Under the pieces are notes generated by a model, which saw only the letters and a program-made list of their open reading frames with translations, did not search any database and had not been told where the DNA came from. Positions 30,897 to 43,387 of a DNA stretch of 64,000 nt are shown here, piece by piece (the first letter of the stretch is position 1; each line of letters begins with the position of its first letter). The DNA is from Cydia pomonella (Eukaryota; Arthropoda; Insecta; Lepidoptera; Tortricidae): contig NC_084717.1 in the NCBI RefSeq assembly GCF_033807575.1, positions 11,533,692 through 11,597,691 on the forward strand, read 5' to 3'. The position numbers were made by a program, and so were the translations under genes.

Positions 30897-31090
30897 CTAT
30901 TTTTCGCACTTGTATCGTAATGTACTATTGCAATACATATTGTGCTACTTTACCGCCCTAGTGCAGTAACTAGCACTATACATGCATATATTGAAAAGTG
31001 CCATATGTACTGTAAGACGTTGTATGTACAATATACATGCAAAAAGGTAATTTCCTACTTTTTGCACTTGTATCGCAAAGTACTTTTAGA
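30897..31090. repeat. Dispersed repeat copy 3, right part
   Basis: TATTTTTCGCACTTGTATCG onward matches the region that follows the interruption point in copy 1 (9146 onward), including GTGCTACTTTACCGC. Confidence 0.65.
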
Positions 31091-31234
31091 AACTACTTAG
31101 CCTGACATTAACTCAACAGATACAATAAACAAGACACAATAAACTCTTCATGATCTTAGTTTAAGCAAAGAGAAATAAGAAAGCTTAGATTACTCACTTC
31201 ATAAATATTATTAAGAAATTAAAATCAAATCAAA

Positions 31235-31275
31235 TGTTCGACGACCGGTTTAGCCTAGTGGGTCACTACAGCAAA
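31235..31275 (+). repeat. SINE head fragment
   Basis: CGACGACCGGTTTAGCCTAG then TGGGTCACTAC resembles the A-box end of the SINE at 47949 (TGACGACCTGTCTGGCTTAG). The rest is missing. Confidence 0.45.
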
Positions 31276-31523
31276 ACTATACATATTAAATACCTTTTTT
31301 AGAAAACATTATAATAAGCAACTGACTCTTTGACCTGCATTATCATGACCTCAGTAATCATTAAGATGTTAATTTTATTAGTTATTATACTTCATTTTAT
31401 TACTATGCACAGATTGCACTGTAATTTCATTCAATATTATATATAAAAAAGTGTCTTGTTTAGGAAGACTTCTATGCGGACTAAGTGATGGAAATCTTAA
31501 CTATGGGAAGCATATTTACTTAC

Positions 31524-31820
31524 CACTTTCCATGCCTGCACTGACTTATTGGGCCCGTGCTCCCTTAAGGCCTGTGCAAGGGCCTCCCATTGCGCCTCGT
31601 ACCTCTGGGGTCCTTAGAGGCCCGTCAAATTCCCGGTTGGCGAACCGGGTGTGCTGTGACATGTATTCAACGAGCAATCTAATTTGTGCTGCGTTCGAGC
31701 GACTGAAAAAAAACGGTCACATAAGTTAACGATCAAAGGAACTGGCAAATAGCTATATTTTTCTGCAAATAAATTCTTTTTGTTTTGTGTAACTTACATT
31801 TTTGGATTTTTGGGTGGCAT
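31524..31820 (-). pseudogene. First exons of a zeste-like Myb/SANT gene (Harbinger second protein)
   Basis: Exon 1, 31798-31820, starts with ATG and encodes MPPKNPK; its donor GTAAGTT is intact. Exon 2, 31524-31702, follows an acceptor with a T-run and encodes IRSNAAQIRLLVEYMSQHTR FANREFDGPL, then after a one-base shift RYEAQWEALAQALREHGPNK and SVQAWKV. This is the Myb/SANT-like domain of regulatory protein zeste relatives carried by PIF/Harbinger elements, which helps bring transposase to DNA (family knowledge). The shift is most simply one inserted base in the ACCCC run. The exon finishing the domain (WRDLK-type) was not found; 29264-29306 is a weak candidate. An inferred partner of the transposase at 10639-14800. 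Confidence 0.65.
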
Positions 31821-32177
31821 CCTTTCAAAAGTGGTAGCGGCGGTTTGGCCAAACACTTCACAGTAATAACACGCAAACTGCCGATAAAACTTTTCAAGTT
31901 GTCAAAATAGCAAACAACGGAACAACATAAACGGAAAAGGCTTTAATATTTCCTGAGGAGTAGTGGGCAACATATTTTCATCACTGTGATCACTGTCACA
32001 CATTTTTATTTAGTATTTCTTTATTTTTTTAGTATTTATTTATATATTCACGGTTTCACTCACAAAACAAAACTTTATGAGTTTTCAAACTTCAACAATG
32101 ACTTCAACGCAGAGGAATACTCGTGGGCGTCCGTTGTAAAAAAAAATGTTTGTGTTTGCCTAACAATCACAGAACAG

Positions 32178-32287
32178 AGGGCCTACCGCGAACCACGTTC
32201 GACGTGTTGCCTCCCTGTCATACTTACGTACGAATTTATAAGTGCGACAGAGAGGCAACACGTCGAACGTGGTTCGCGGTAGGCCCT
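32178..32287. mobile_element. GGGCCTACCGCG-headed MITE
   Basis: 110 bp with inverted ends of about 40 bp, AGGGCCTACCGCGAACCACG / CGTGGTTCGCGGTAGGCCCT. No clear target duplication. Its head resembles the MITE at 56891-57021. Confidence 0.85.
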
Positions 32288-33814
32288 GACGCGTCGCAGC
32301 AGCGTGCAGCGTGTTTAAGTAGACCGAAGTATGACAGACGCCGCGACGGTATTACATTTCGAAACGCCACCGTTGGCAAATTTGCATTGAATTGAGTCTC
32401 CTTAAACAAGAAATATTTTATCGAAATATGTGAAGTTCTATTTTCAACATTTTTATAGTAGCGATAAAATTCGGTGGTTTTCCGATTAATATTATTTAGG
32501 AACGCACCGTAAATTTTATACTGCGTACTCAACTTGAATTTGCGTACTATTTTTAAGAGGTGCACGTAACGGAACGCAAAACCCATCTGGCAACACTGAC
32601 TAAGATCTTTCAAAGATATTCTAACGTCAAAGTGACATTGGTCATCCGAATCGTGCAGCTTCTGTCAATTATACCACATACAAACGATATCTAATTGAGA
32701 ACTTATCTATATCTAAACCAGAACTTAACGATCTCATATCTTTTCCGTATTGCATTTTTCGAATAGGGCCGTATGCATATAACCGTGCATATTTCAGAAG
32801 TATGGTGAAGTTTAGCAGTAATTAGTATTCTACCTGGAGGCGTGTATGCGCTGCGGTATGCGACGTGCGATACATATTGTTATTAAGTTTGGGAATCATA
32901 GTTTTAATGTTTGAAATGTTGAAAACTGAAATTGTTCGTGTTATGCGGTATTATTACGCGCTACGTCAATTTTACTACACAGCGGAAAATACCTGTAACG
33001 CGCTACGTCGTCCCTCTGTCGTAGCATAAATTCGTAGTAAATGAGATATGGAAGCTTTCACAGAGTGCGTTTTAATGTTTAAATCTAATTGTTTCTGAAT
33101 ATGTATCAACATGACTACTAAATGTTCCTAAGGTTGGTACTTGAATGTCTCTTTTATACGCGCTTGTTATTATTTTCTATCAATCTCAAATTCTCAAAAA
33201 ACGACATTCAAGACATCGAGTTCAATAGCTACATGATATGAAACACGTCAAATGACCCATACCTAATGACAAGGGGTTTCTCAACCTCACAACCAAAAGA
33301 CTTAAATAAATTTATTATATTAAATTTATTAGACTATACTTTATTTTATTTATTAGACTTAAATGTATCGAAATAACTTGTACCTATTTCTGTATGGGAT
33401 CACATCTGAGCCAAATTACATAAACCACGCCATTTGACTTGTAAATTTAAGTAGTGGTCCGTTTTATCTGCTCCTGTGTATCGCGATTAAAACCCGTCTT
33501 ACATGATTCCTTTATGAGCGACACGATGACATGTCGCACTGTGTCGCTAATGAGCGTGAAACGTGTTTATACGTAGCTAGTTGCGTTGAGACAAATCAAG
33601 TCCGTAATTCTAGCCACTAAGTAAACAATTTATAAAATTATATAGTACTCAAAGAGTTTGTGGTCTCATCTCAAATGTATGTAAGTGAAGATAAGTGTAA
33701 ATATGTCTTTTATTGTAAAAGAATAACACAAAACTCAAACATGGTAAATTCAGAGTAGAAGTTAGGTACAAAGGTGTAGGTACTTATCCCTTATATGAAT
33801 GTGAATGGTATGTA
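32288..33814. other. Gene-free stretch
   Basis: No exon or identifiable element. Contains GCGACACGATGACATGTCGC with a partial hairpin near 33518-33545, otherwise AT-rich. Confidence 0.4.
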
Positions 33815-35892
33815 AAGGGTGTAGCAGGATAGCCTAGGAAAAATTGCCCCCAGCGATTTTGGGCCGAAACTGTAATCAAACGATGCCTTTTGGGGAGGTT
33901 ATACTCTGCACAAAGTTTCATCCCTCTGTTACCCCCTGGGGGTGAAAAAAACCCGATTAACCCCAAAACTGTTTTAATTATTTTTTCCTAAACTATGAAA
34001 GTGACGAATTTCAAATTTCGTACAAATATTAATAAGACTAAAAGCTATGTGCTAAAAAAATATTAACCCCCTAACCATTGAAATTCTTATAAAAAAAACA
34101 AAAATAAAAAAAGAATCAACCTGTATATCAAGTTTGGCTCATGGTACCACACCATTTTTTTTTTTCAAAAATGAACTAGTTTATATTCTACATGATATAA
34201 AAGTTTCATGGACCTACTCCAGAAGGAACATTGCGAAATTAATATGTATTGGTTCTTTGGTGCGTACTATTCATTGAACTCCCACTAAGAGCCTTGCATT
34301 ATTAATAAACAATGGCTTGCGATCGGACCGCTGCTCGTGCCCGATTTGAAAAAGGTGGGGATAAAGAAGTATGAATCAAACTCATTTGTACATGGATCTC
34401 AAGTTTGGCTCATGGTACACACACCATTTTTTTTTTTCAAAAATGTACCAATTTATATTCTATATTATATAAAAGTTTCATGGACCTACTCCAGAAGGAA
34501 CATTGCGAAATAAACGTACTATTTCGTAGCTACTAATCATTATACTCGTATCATGCTTAATACGCAACGTCTCGGACCCGAAAACAAAATAATTTAAAAA
34601 AACCGGCCAAGAGCATGTCGGGCCACGCTCAGTGTAGGGTTCCGTAGTTACTCTTCCGTGACAATAAGCTAAACTGGAGCTTAAAGTATAGTAAATTGTT
34701 AACCAAGGGATGAAACGGTACCTTTCACGTGAGTTAAACAAATAGGCAAATTTGCATAATCAGTACCTAATTAAAGTATGTCTTTTTACTATGAAGGGGA
34801 AACTTTTTGCGATAACTCAAAAACAGCTAAACTGATCATGTCCGCTATAGTTTTCATTTAATGTCTTTCTTAAGCTCTACTTCCACTATATTTTTTATTT
34901 TTTTTTGGACCTATGGTTCAAAAGTTAGAGGGGGGGGGACACATTTTTTTTCTTTCGGAGCGATTATCTCCGAATATATTCACTTAATCAAAAAATGTTT
35001 GTTGAAGACCCCTATTAGTTTTGAAATATCTTTCCAACGGTACCCCACACTGTAGGATTGAAGCAAAAAACAAAAATTCACCCCCACTTTACGTGTAGGG
35101 GAGGTACCCTCAAAAAAATTAAATTTTTAGATTTTATTGTACGACTTTGTCGGCTTTATTGGTTTATATATCCATGCCAAATTTCAGCATTCTAGCACTA
35201 ACGATCACGGAGCAAAGCCTCGGACAGACAGACAGACAGACAGGCAGGCGGACATGGCGAAACTATAAGGGTTCCTAGTTGACTACGGAACCCTAAAAAT
35301 GTTTTTATAAATACAAATGAGTTTGATTCATACTTCTTTATCCCCACCTTTTTCAAATCGGGCACGAGCAGCGCCAGCGGTCCGATCGCAAGCCATTGTT
35401 TATTAATAATGCAAGGCTCTTAGTGGGAGTTCAATGAATAGTACGCACCAAAGAGCCAATACATATTAATTTCGCAATGTTCCTTCTGGAGTAGGTCCAT
35501 GAAACTTTTGTATCATGTAGAATATAAACTGGTTCAGTTTTGAAAAAAAAAATGGTGTGGTACCATGAGCCAAACTTGATATACAGGTTGATTCTTTTTT
35601 TATTTTTGTTTTTTTTACAAGAATTTCAATGGTTAGGGGGTTAATATTTTTTTAGCACATAGCTTTTAGTCTTATTAATATTTGTACGAAATTTGAAATT
35701 CGTCACTTTCATAGTTTAGGAAAAAATAATTAAAACAGTTTTGGGGTTAATCGGGTTTTTTTCACCCCCAGGGGGTAACAGAGGGATGAAACTTTGTGCA
35801 GAGTATAACCTCCCCAAAAGGCATCGTTTGATTATAGTTTCGGCCCAAAATCGCTGGGGGCAATTTTTCCTAGGCTATCCTGCTACACCCTT
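33815..35892. mobile_element. Long foldback element, copy 2 (complete)
   Basis: Arms of about 580 bp (33815-34393 and 35310-35892), beginning AAGGGTGTAGCAGGATAGCC and ending with the reverse complement. TGTA flanks both sides (33811-33814, 35893-35896) and may be a 4 bp target duplication. The left side holds two direct copies of a block of about 110 bp (about 34132-34250 and 34392-34500). Confidence 0.85.
34602..35296. repeat. Inner unit of foldback copy 2
   Basis: Near-identical to 851-1541, from ACCGGCCAAGAGCATGTCGG to ACTACGGAACCCTAA. Confidence 0.65.
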
Positions 35893-38800
35893 TGTAGTTC
35901 AATCGATAAACACATTAAATCGAAAATTCTCAAAATTCTCTTTCAGCATTTCCTTCTTCAACATGCCTTATCGTCTAAACATAATCTAATCTGCGTAATC
36001 AAAACACAAACTTGTACGCTACGGCCGTCGTACGCTCAAAAGCATTAGAAACAGGCCACTTAATATGGCGATTTCTACCAAAAGTGTCCGTATTTCTTAC
36101 ACTTGAGTGTAAAACTAACCAACAGATCAGCTACTACCATCTTCGAGCGTAGTAAAGTGCATTTCAATTCTGAGCTCAGATTAAATAGTTGGTAGACGAT
36201 GCTATCACGGAGCGATTTATCTTTGGTCTACTCATGGGCGACTTTTTAATGAAAAATAATCGCTTAGTCGCACTTTGAATGTTAGTTGACGCAAAGTGAT
36301 ATGAATCGTAACAGAATAATCGTTCAAGACGTACAAACTCTGTAAATTAATACTCTTAGGTGTTTTATTCGAAATGTTTACTTTTATTGCTGTTTAATAA
36401 ATAATAGTCTGAAAGACTTAAAATATAGTTACAATAAATTTCTAATGACCGTAGCTCAAGCACAGTTTCGTTGATGGGAAATTACACATATTTAATCGAT
36501 CAAACATTTAAAAACCGTGCTCATCTATTTACCGCCAGAGGATCCTCGTTGTTTCGTTCATTAATAAAATTGAAATAGTACCGTTGCGACTAAAAATCGC
36601 AGCGTTCATGGCGTTTAGTACCTGGCTGAGGCGAAGGCTAATACCAGCTATTAGTCGTCCGTCCGTGGCAATGCAGCTGGGATTGCATGCCAGCCTGGAT
36701 AAATTTCCAGTTATAAAATACGGCAACATGCTCCTGTTGGGAGCAAGCAATACATTAGTTTAAGTAAACGTGAATTAAGTAGCTGTGCGCTATAATTTTG
36801 CTAGCCTTTTATTTATTTATTAGCCTTTTAAAGATTTGGTGGAAATTAGGTTTTATTTTCTCAGGACAAAATTTATAAAAAGTATGTATTACGGTAGATA
36901 TATTCAATAAGAAAATACACGTGTATATCTTAAGTCGAGATACGCATATTACAATGCACTTATGAATGTCAAAACCACCACTAGTTCTAACCCTGCTTAA
37001 TAGCCCCGAGAAGATACTGTAGCAAGAATTCTAGTTTTACATGTAACAATAAAAACCCAATTTTATACTCTTACTAATAAAGATAAGATAAAAGATAAGC
37101 AAACTGTTGGTATTTAGCGTCGCGTGAAACGATCCGCCATAGGCGGGCCAGTGAAAATTACACTTATTCATGATAAACGACACGAACTGCGTATCTGACA
37201 CTTGAAGTGACCAAAGTTGACGTGAACGTTATGCCATTTTAGGAGGTAAGGTGTTTGCAATTAGCGTTATAGTCGCGTGTATTGTATAATTGACTTGCTT
37301 AAGTTATCAATTAAGTCTTTCGAGCACTGTATTTCGTTTTGCTAACAAAATTGATATATTATGCATATATAGTGGATGTGTATTCTGTCTTTAACAGATA
37401 AATAGCATAGGAACACCGTAGCTTGGCATGTCTTATATTCTGGTAAGCCAGTTTTGTCAGTAGGCAAAAGACGGTGAATTTGTGAATTTACCTCATAAAT
37501 GTACCAATTTTGAATTTCACGCCGTTTTCTACTGATTCGGTTAATTTTACCTTCAATAAGTATTATCATCATCCTTTCATATTCCATTTCATAGGTTTTT
37601 TCTACTTATCTGCCCCTTTGTTACAGAAAAATACGTTTTCATTGCGCCCTACTGATTGCGCCAGACTTATTTGTAAATGTGTTTTTGCATCTTTTAATGC
37701 AAAATTTCATTTCCCCTTCTATGAGACTATTGTCCTGCTGTATCAACGAAGCAAAACAGCTTTTCTAAAGCAAAAATGACAATAAAAGTTAAAAGTAAAT
37801 GAGAAAGTCGCTTTCAAAAGGAGTCGTTTGCGTCCATTAGGGGTTTAGTCCGGAGATACATCGTGCAACATTTGGATTTAGGTATTGATCATGTCGGATT
37901 GGTAAATCTTCAAATTTAAATGAACCTATCGTTATTATTTAGCATTACAAAGACTCTATGAGATTGACATTTAAGCAGATGAACAGCATAATGAGATCAA
38001 CTATCAATTTTCATGTGAAAGTGAAAAATGTTTATTTCTGTTAACAAACACAGGTTAATTTACAATGGTTAAGATTCTATTACGTATACAATACCCGTGG
38101 CAAGAGATCATACCACTCATATGTTATTGAGATATTTAAATTTAATGACACTATTGACACACCACAAAAAATTATTCTTCAAAACATAACAATAATTACT
38201 CCAAGGCCCCAGGCAATTTCGTAGTTCTCGATCAGAGCATATTTCAGAAGCTATATCGTCTCAGAACGTGTAAATTTTCAAGTAATACAAGGATAGCGAG
38301 CCGGTTGTACCTAATTACCGTAACAAAAACTAGAACTGCGACGGTGAGATCACTATACATTAAGGTAACGCATTACGTATTTCATCGCACGTACTGCTTC
38401 TGCCTTCCTAGCAAGACGCACGATACGCCCGTGGCCATGCCACACGGTGCGTCAAAACAACAGGCGCACGCCGTCGACCCGTTTTAAAACGCGGCATTAC
38501 GCGCGCCTTCCTCGGCAGTCATTTGTTTCTGTTAAAACTTCCCTGTGACGTGAGGCTGAATGTCAAAAAGTCAGAGAAGTGGGTTACGGCCCGGGTTAAA
38601 TTGCCCGCGGTGTTGCTTTGTTTGGATGTTACGGTAATATGACAAGCGAAGCTGTGTTGTTATCAAAGTGAAGCTATATGGGTTTATGTTGTGGAAGCAG
38701 TTTTATTTAACGGTGAGCTTTTGACGATAACGCCATTTTTTGTCGTTTTACATTTATAAACTTCCAAATGTATTTTCCAGACGTTGTTTGTTTATTTTAG

Positions 38801-41800
38801 ATATTTCATATTTCTGCTAATTGATCTTACCCCAGTGTCAATAAGGAGCTGTATAAAACACTTATGTAAAAAATCTTTTACGAATAATATATTTAAACTG
38901 CATTAAATCCCCTGGCTCCGATATACTGCCTTAGGCAAATTCGAACCCTCGCTAAACTCAATTCCTCCAAAACCGGCAAAAAGTGTAAATTACAATAAAA
39001 TAATGACATCAGGCTCAAGGTTGACTGGGCACAGCCCAATTCCGAAGGTTCCTTCATCAAGCATAAGCCCGCTGATTGAATTAGCATGGAACTTTTCGCC
39101 TGACAAATTTATGTGGCCGGTGCTTCGTGGAAAAACTTCCGAATTATATTTTTATCGGCGTAAGCTTTTTGCTTTATGGTTTTAATATCTGCCGTATTGG
39201 GTGATTGTTTATACTCTGGTTGTATAGGTGGTATGAATTTGTTTTGTTTTTGGGAAAATATTTTACGTAAGGTGTTTCGATACATTTTTGCAGTGAACAA
39301 GCAAACGTGCATTTTGAACAGTTCTTCCTCTATCTGCTTCTAGAAACTTTTTCTATATACTTTAAAGTAAATTTTGATGAAATTTCACAAAGTTTACCAA
39401 AGTGTATCAAAATAAGCCGAACACGTAGAGATAGATATTCACTTGTAAGTATTTAATCATCTGCAGTCAAAAGCACAAGAAAAAATCAATAGGGTTGTCA
39501 CCATTTCCCTAAACAAACCTTATCTACGCACCTGTAAAAACGGCCTATTTTCGTGCAAGCAATTAAAGAAAGTTATGAATCTCCAACGCGGGATTTCCTA
39601 GCGACGGAGATATAAAAACGCGCTGCGAGCACCCATTAAACAAGATCGGTATCATAATTGAATTAAAAATTCCGACACGAGCGTCCTTAAACTAGGGTTG
39701 TCGATAGAAATAGGAGACGATTTCGCATTACGATAAGAGACAGTATCACTAGATAAAAATAAAGTAACTTAGTAGATAAAATTGTCATAACATGACCAGG
39801 GTTTAAAAATTAGTGCACTCATGTACAGACAGAATCTGATAGATAGTGACGACTAAATATATCGACACACATCCCTATCTTTATAATAACAGAGGTGCGT
39901 TATGAATGTTACGATAAATTTGATCACTTTGGCCCATTACTGTATATTTGACGCTGACCGTGCATAATGGTCGCATTATTATCATTTACCGCTATGAACA
40001 ATATATTACCGCACATATTCTTTTGACAGTGTTTGATGTAGGTAAGTATAAAAATATCTGTAGGGCTTGTAACAGGTACTCTTCTTTGTTATCGCGGTAG
40101 AGATAACTTGCACATTTTATCTAATATGACACTTTAAATGATACACTGATTTTTTGACATTATCCTAAATAACTCGAAAACAAAAGAAGATTGAGGACTG
40201 ATATTAAGCATACAGTGTTTTAGGGCCTGCCAGTATACCACCTAAAAGAATGACCAAATCCCTCGTGGAGGCCACTTTTGTTCGCTTAGTCTGCTAGACC
40301 AGGTAGAATGATCTTTTTCAAACTACGATAAAACAAGAAACATGCTCTTTGAGTGCATGCTATGACAACCCTATCTGGCAGAGACGTGCCACTGCCATCG
40401 CCATCGGAGTTAAACTTCAAAACTGGGGAAAACTGCGATACGAATTCCACGGATATCGGAACGTGGTGCTATGCGTCGTGTGTTTTATCTACACAACGCC
40501 AAAACGTCTTATAGGTATCCCTGCAATTCAACTTGAAACAGCAATATTTTTCTGTACGTTTCTATATCTAAGAACAAAATTAGAGAGCGTCTTTTCTTTA
40601 AAAAAACACCGAAAGCAGGACATAGGTAATTATGTATTCTACGTTCACCAGTATCGAAGAATCGAGACTGAAAGAAAACGTTTAGATGTTCCACATATTA
40701 CCTGATGGGAATTTAATGTGAAAAATAATGTTGCACCTTAATTAATTGTACTCGCTATGCGCAAATTAGCTACCAACCAAAAATGTGAATACATCTTTAA
40801 AACAGGTTGTTACTTTGAATTTAAAGTTTTATTAAGAATGGTTGCGTTAATAAAGCTAGCACAAGAACGATACTTGACATTAATCAGGCCGCACAAAGCA
40901 AGATATATTTTAAATAGTTACGTTTTAGTAATTAATTTCAATTTGAGCAAAGATTTACCAAAGTCCAATTCAATTAGAGCCAAAACCACGAGTGTTAAGT
41001 ACCAACCAGATACCTAGTCTGGTTATATGTATGTACTTACTAAATTCTTATTAAAGGATAATGACGGAAAGAAGGGGCACACCACTCAACAAGTGACAAG
41101 TAGTAGATTTTTGTAAGGAATATGTAGTAGAATACTAAAACCATGTCGTTTAGGAAATATAATCTTGATTGTGCTACCTGTACTGATGCATTAATCACTA
41201 AGCTCATGTAAACCCAGCATTATGCAGAGTAATATTCAGCTAGAGGCTGTCAAGTTGTCATACAGCAGCGGGAGATAGGGAAACTTGAAGGCCGATATGA
41301 TATTAGTCGCCCGAGGTATTTGTGCGTATTGTTTAGTAGGAGGGTTGGCAGACACTGGAATTGAGATTATGAGTCAGCTCGGGATCTATTCGACTCGTCA
41401 GAGTGAGTTTTATGAGAAATGGAATAGTAAGCAGGGTACGATTTGTCATTCTAAAGCAAAAGCTGGCAATCGCGAATAACTGACAGGCCGATATCGTCCA
41501 GCGAACTGGTAATCAGTGGGCCCCTTAACGAGAGACTATTCGATTATGAATTGACGTAAGGCCTATTACTAGTCAAGTAATAGTTTATTAAAATATGATC
41601 GATATTCCACGTCACGTATCTTTGCCTACAGTTATATCCCGGTGACTATAATAAACAAAGCGAAAATTTGGCATGAGAGCAAATACTATCATTACCCCCT
41701 ACGCAAATATCATCTTCAAAGGTATTTTTACATTTACTTTTGAAGGCCTGCAATCTTCAAAGGAAACATTTTCACATTTACTTTTTGAACTGTAATCCTG

Positions 41801-42155
41801 TGTGGCGAGAACTCATCATATCGTATCTAAGCAGCACTTCAAAGGCCCCATTATAAACGCCGTTAGTTGTCAGGGAATTCAAATTCATAAAGAAGATAGA
41901 TTAGGTAATATGCATTACACCTCCATTAATGTTGGGTGTCCTTGGGTTGGGAATCCTTTTTTTTGGGTGGTAGATGTAAAATAAGTAACACATCTCTCTT
42001 GTAAGAAATATATTAATAATTGAAAAATACTTACAGTTTAAAGATTTGACATTTGATAAACACCAATTTTATATAAAATATTGTGAATTAGTGTTAGCAG
42101 CACTGTAAATGAATTAAAATACAGTAAATTGTAACTGTTTCATCCTGCTGGTATT
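35893..42155. other. About 6.3 kb without a recognised gene
   Basis: Several short frames are open but none looks like a protein family or has splice sites worth calling. GC-richer islands at 36540-36740, 38390-38520 and 38930-39130 stand out from AT-rich surroundings and could be non-coding regulatory DNA; that is a guess. A degenerate relic of a CAGTCAGCGTC MITE end lies near 39940-39965. TATA-like GATATAAAAACGCGC is at 39609. Confidence 0.4.
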
Positions 42156-42974
42156 TTGACACTTCATATAACCTCAAACTTCAACACAAGAAGCACTATG
42201 TCCAACTTCATGCAAATTGTGGAGGCCCAGAAGACCATGGAGAGCAGTGTCCGCAGGATGCTCACTGAGTTTGAGCGGAAGTTGAATAATTCCCCAGCAG
42301 CCAAGGTGACCATTGCCAGTGTCAGCGAGGAACTTTCAGTGTTTAAGGAGCAGACATTGGCATTGCTCAAACTCATGGGAGAGCAAATCAATGCTCTCAG
42401 CAAATCCCAGGACATCATGGAGATGAGGCACAGGCGAAAGTTTCTTTTATTTAATGGCATACCAGAGGAAGCCGACGAAAATGTAAGCGCTAAAGTCTCT
42501 AGTATTGTCAGCGAGCATTTGAAGATCCCTGATGTATCATCACCTTGCCTTAGGGCTTGTCATCGGCTCGGTAAGCCTTCTGAAGGTCGTTGCAGGCCCA
42601 TTCTGGTGCGTTTTGCCGACATAAGTCTAAAAGCTTCAGTCTGGAAAAAGAAAACAGCCTTCAAGGGGACCGCGTTTTCTCTTGCCGAGTTCCTCACTCC
42701 GCAGCGGCAGGCCCTGTTTGCAGAAGCACGCAAGGCGTTTGGCATGAGGAACTGCTGGTCTCTTGATGGCAACATCCACGTTAAGTTGCGCACGGGTAAA
42801 CGAGAACGCATCGAGTCCGAGGATGACATCATTCGGCTGAAGACTGCACAGGGCGAGCGCCCGGCGCAATCGACGTCTACACCTGAGCAACCAGTTGAAG
42901 AGGAGAACGCGACGAACCCCAGTGGCCAGCCTGGCCGATCTCGGCGTGTTGTAAAACCGGTGTCGCTTTATTAA
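42156..42974 (+). CDS. LINE ORF1 nucleic-acid-binding protein
   Basis: 272 codons. An N-terminal coiled coil (about 15-90) is followed by an RRM-like domain (RRKFLLFNGIPEEADENVSA, ACHRLGKP, RPILVRFAD) and a CTD-like block (FSLAEFLTPQRQALFAEARK, NCWSLDGNIHVKL). The acidic and proline-rich tail ends at residue 272. The plan is that of L1-type ORF1 proteins, which coat element RNA as trimers. An internal methionine at MSNFMQ is an equally good start. Confidence 0.8.
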   Translation: MTLHITSNFNTRSTMSNFMQIVEAQKTMESSVRRMLTEFERKLNNSPAAKVTIASVSEELSVFKEQTLALLKLMGEQINALSKSQDIMEMRHRRKFLLFNGIPEEADENVSAKVSSIVSEHLKIPDVSSPCLRACHRLGKPSEGRCRPILVRFADISLKASVWKKKTAFKGTAFSLAEFLTPQRQALFAEARKAFGMRNCWSLDGNIHVKLRTGKRERIESEDDIIRLKTAQGERPAQSTSTPEQPVEEENATNPSGQPGRSRRVVKPVSLY

Positions 42975-43387
42975 CTGTAGTGCCGTGTTATGGTGGGTTG
43001 GTTTTATTTCCAAGGTAAACAGAACACGGTACAACTTAGGTTTATTTGATTGTAATTTCTTCTTACCCTCTAGTTTACTTTTAGAGAATTTTTTTAATTG
43101 CATGTTTTATGAAACGTCAGTCTAACGTCAAGATCTGTCAGTTCTTGCTAAAGTTTGTTTGAGTCACAGTTTGTAGATAAATCGTTTGAGCTTTGTTTTA
43201 AAACACTTGTTTGTTGAAGTTTTCTTTTTCTTGTTACAGTTTTTTGTTTCTGTGTTTACTCTGTACTCTGTAATCTCTCACAGGCAAACCAGCAGGATGA
43301 GCAGGATTGTATGATTGTGCTGTTAATGTAATTATGTTATTTTTATAAGCATATTTTTAGCATATTTAATATATTATATATTTATAT

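Noticed and set aside
40349..40705. 118-codon frame
   Set aside because: No motif, no splice sites, composition like random AT-rich DNA.
42636..43103. 155-codon minus-strand frame
   Set aside because: Antisense shadow of LINE ORF1 and the inter-ORF spacer.
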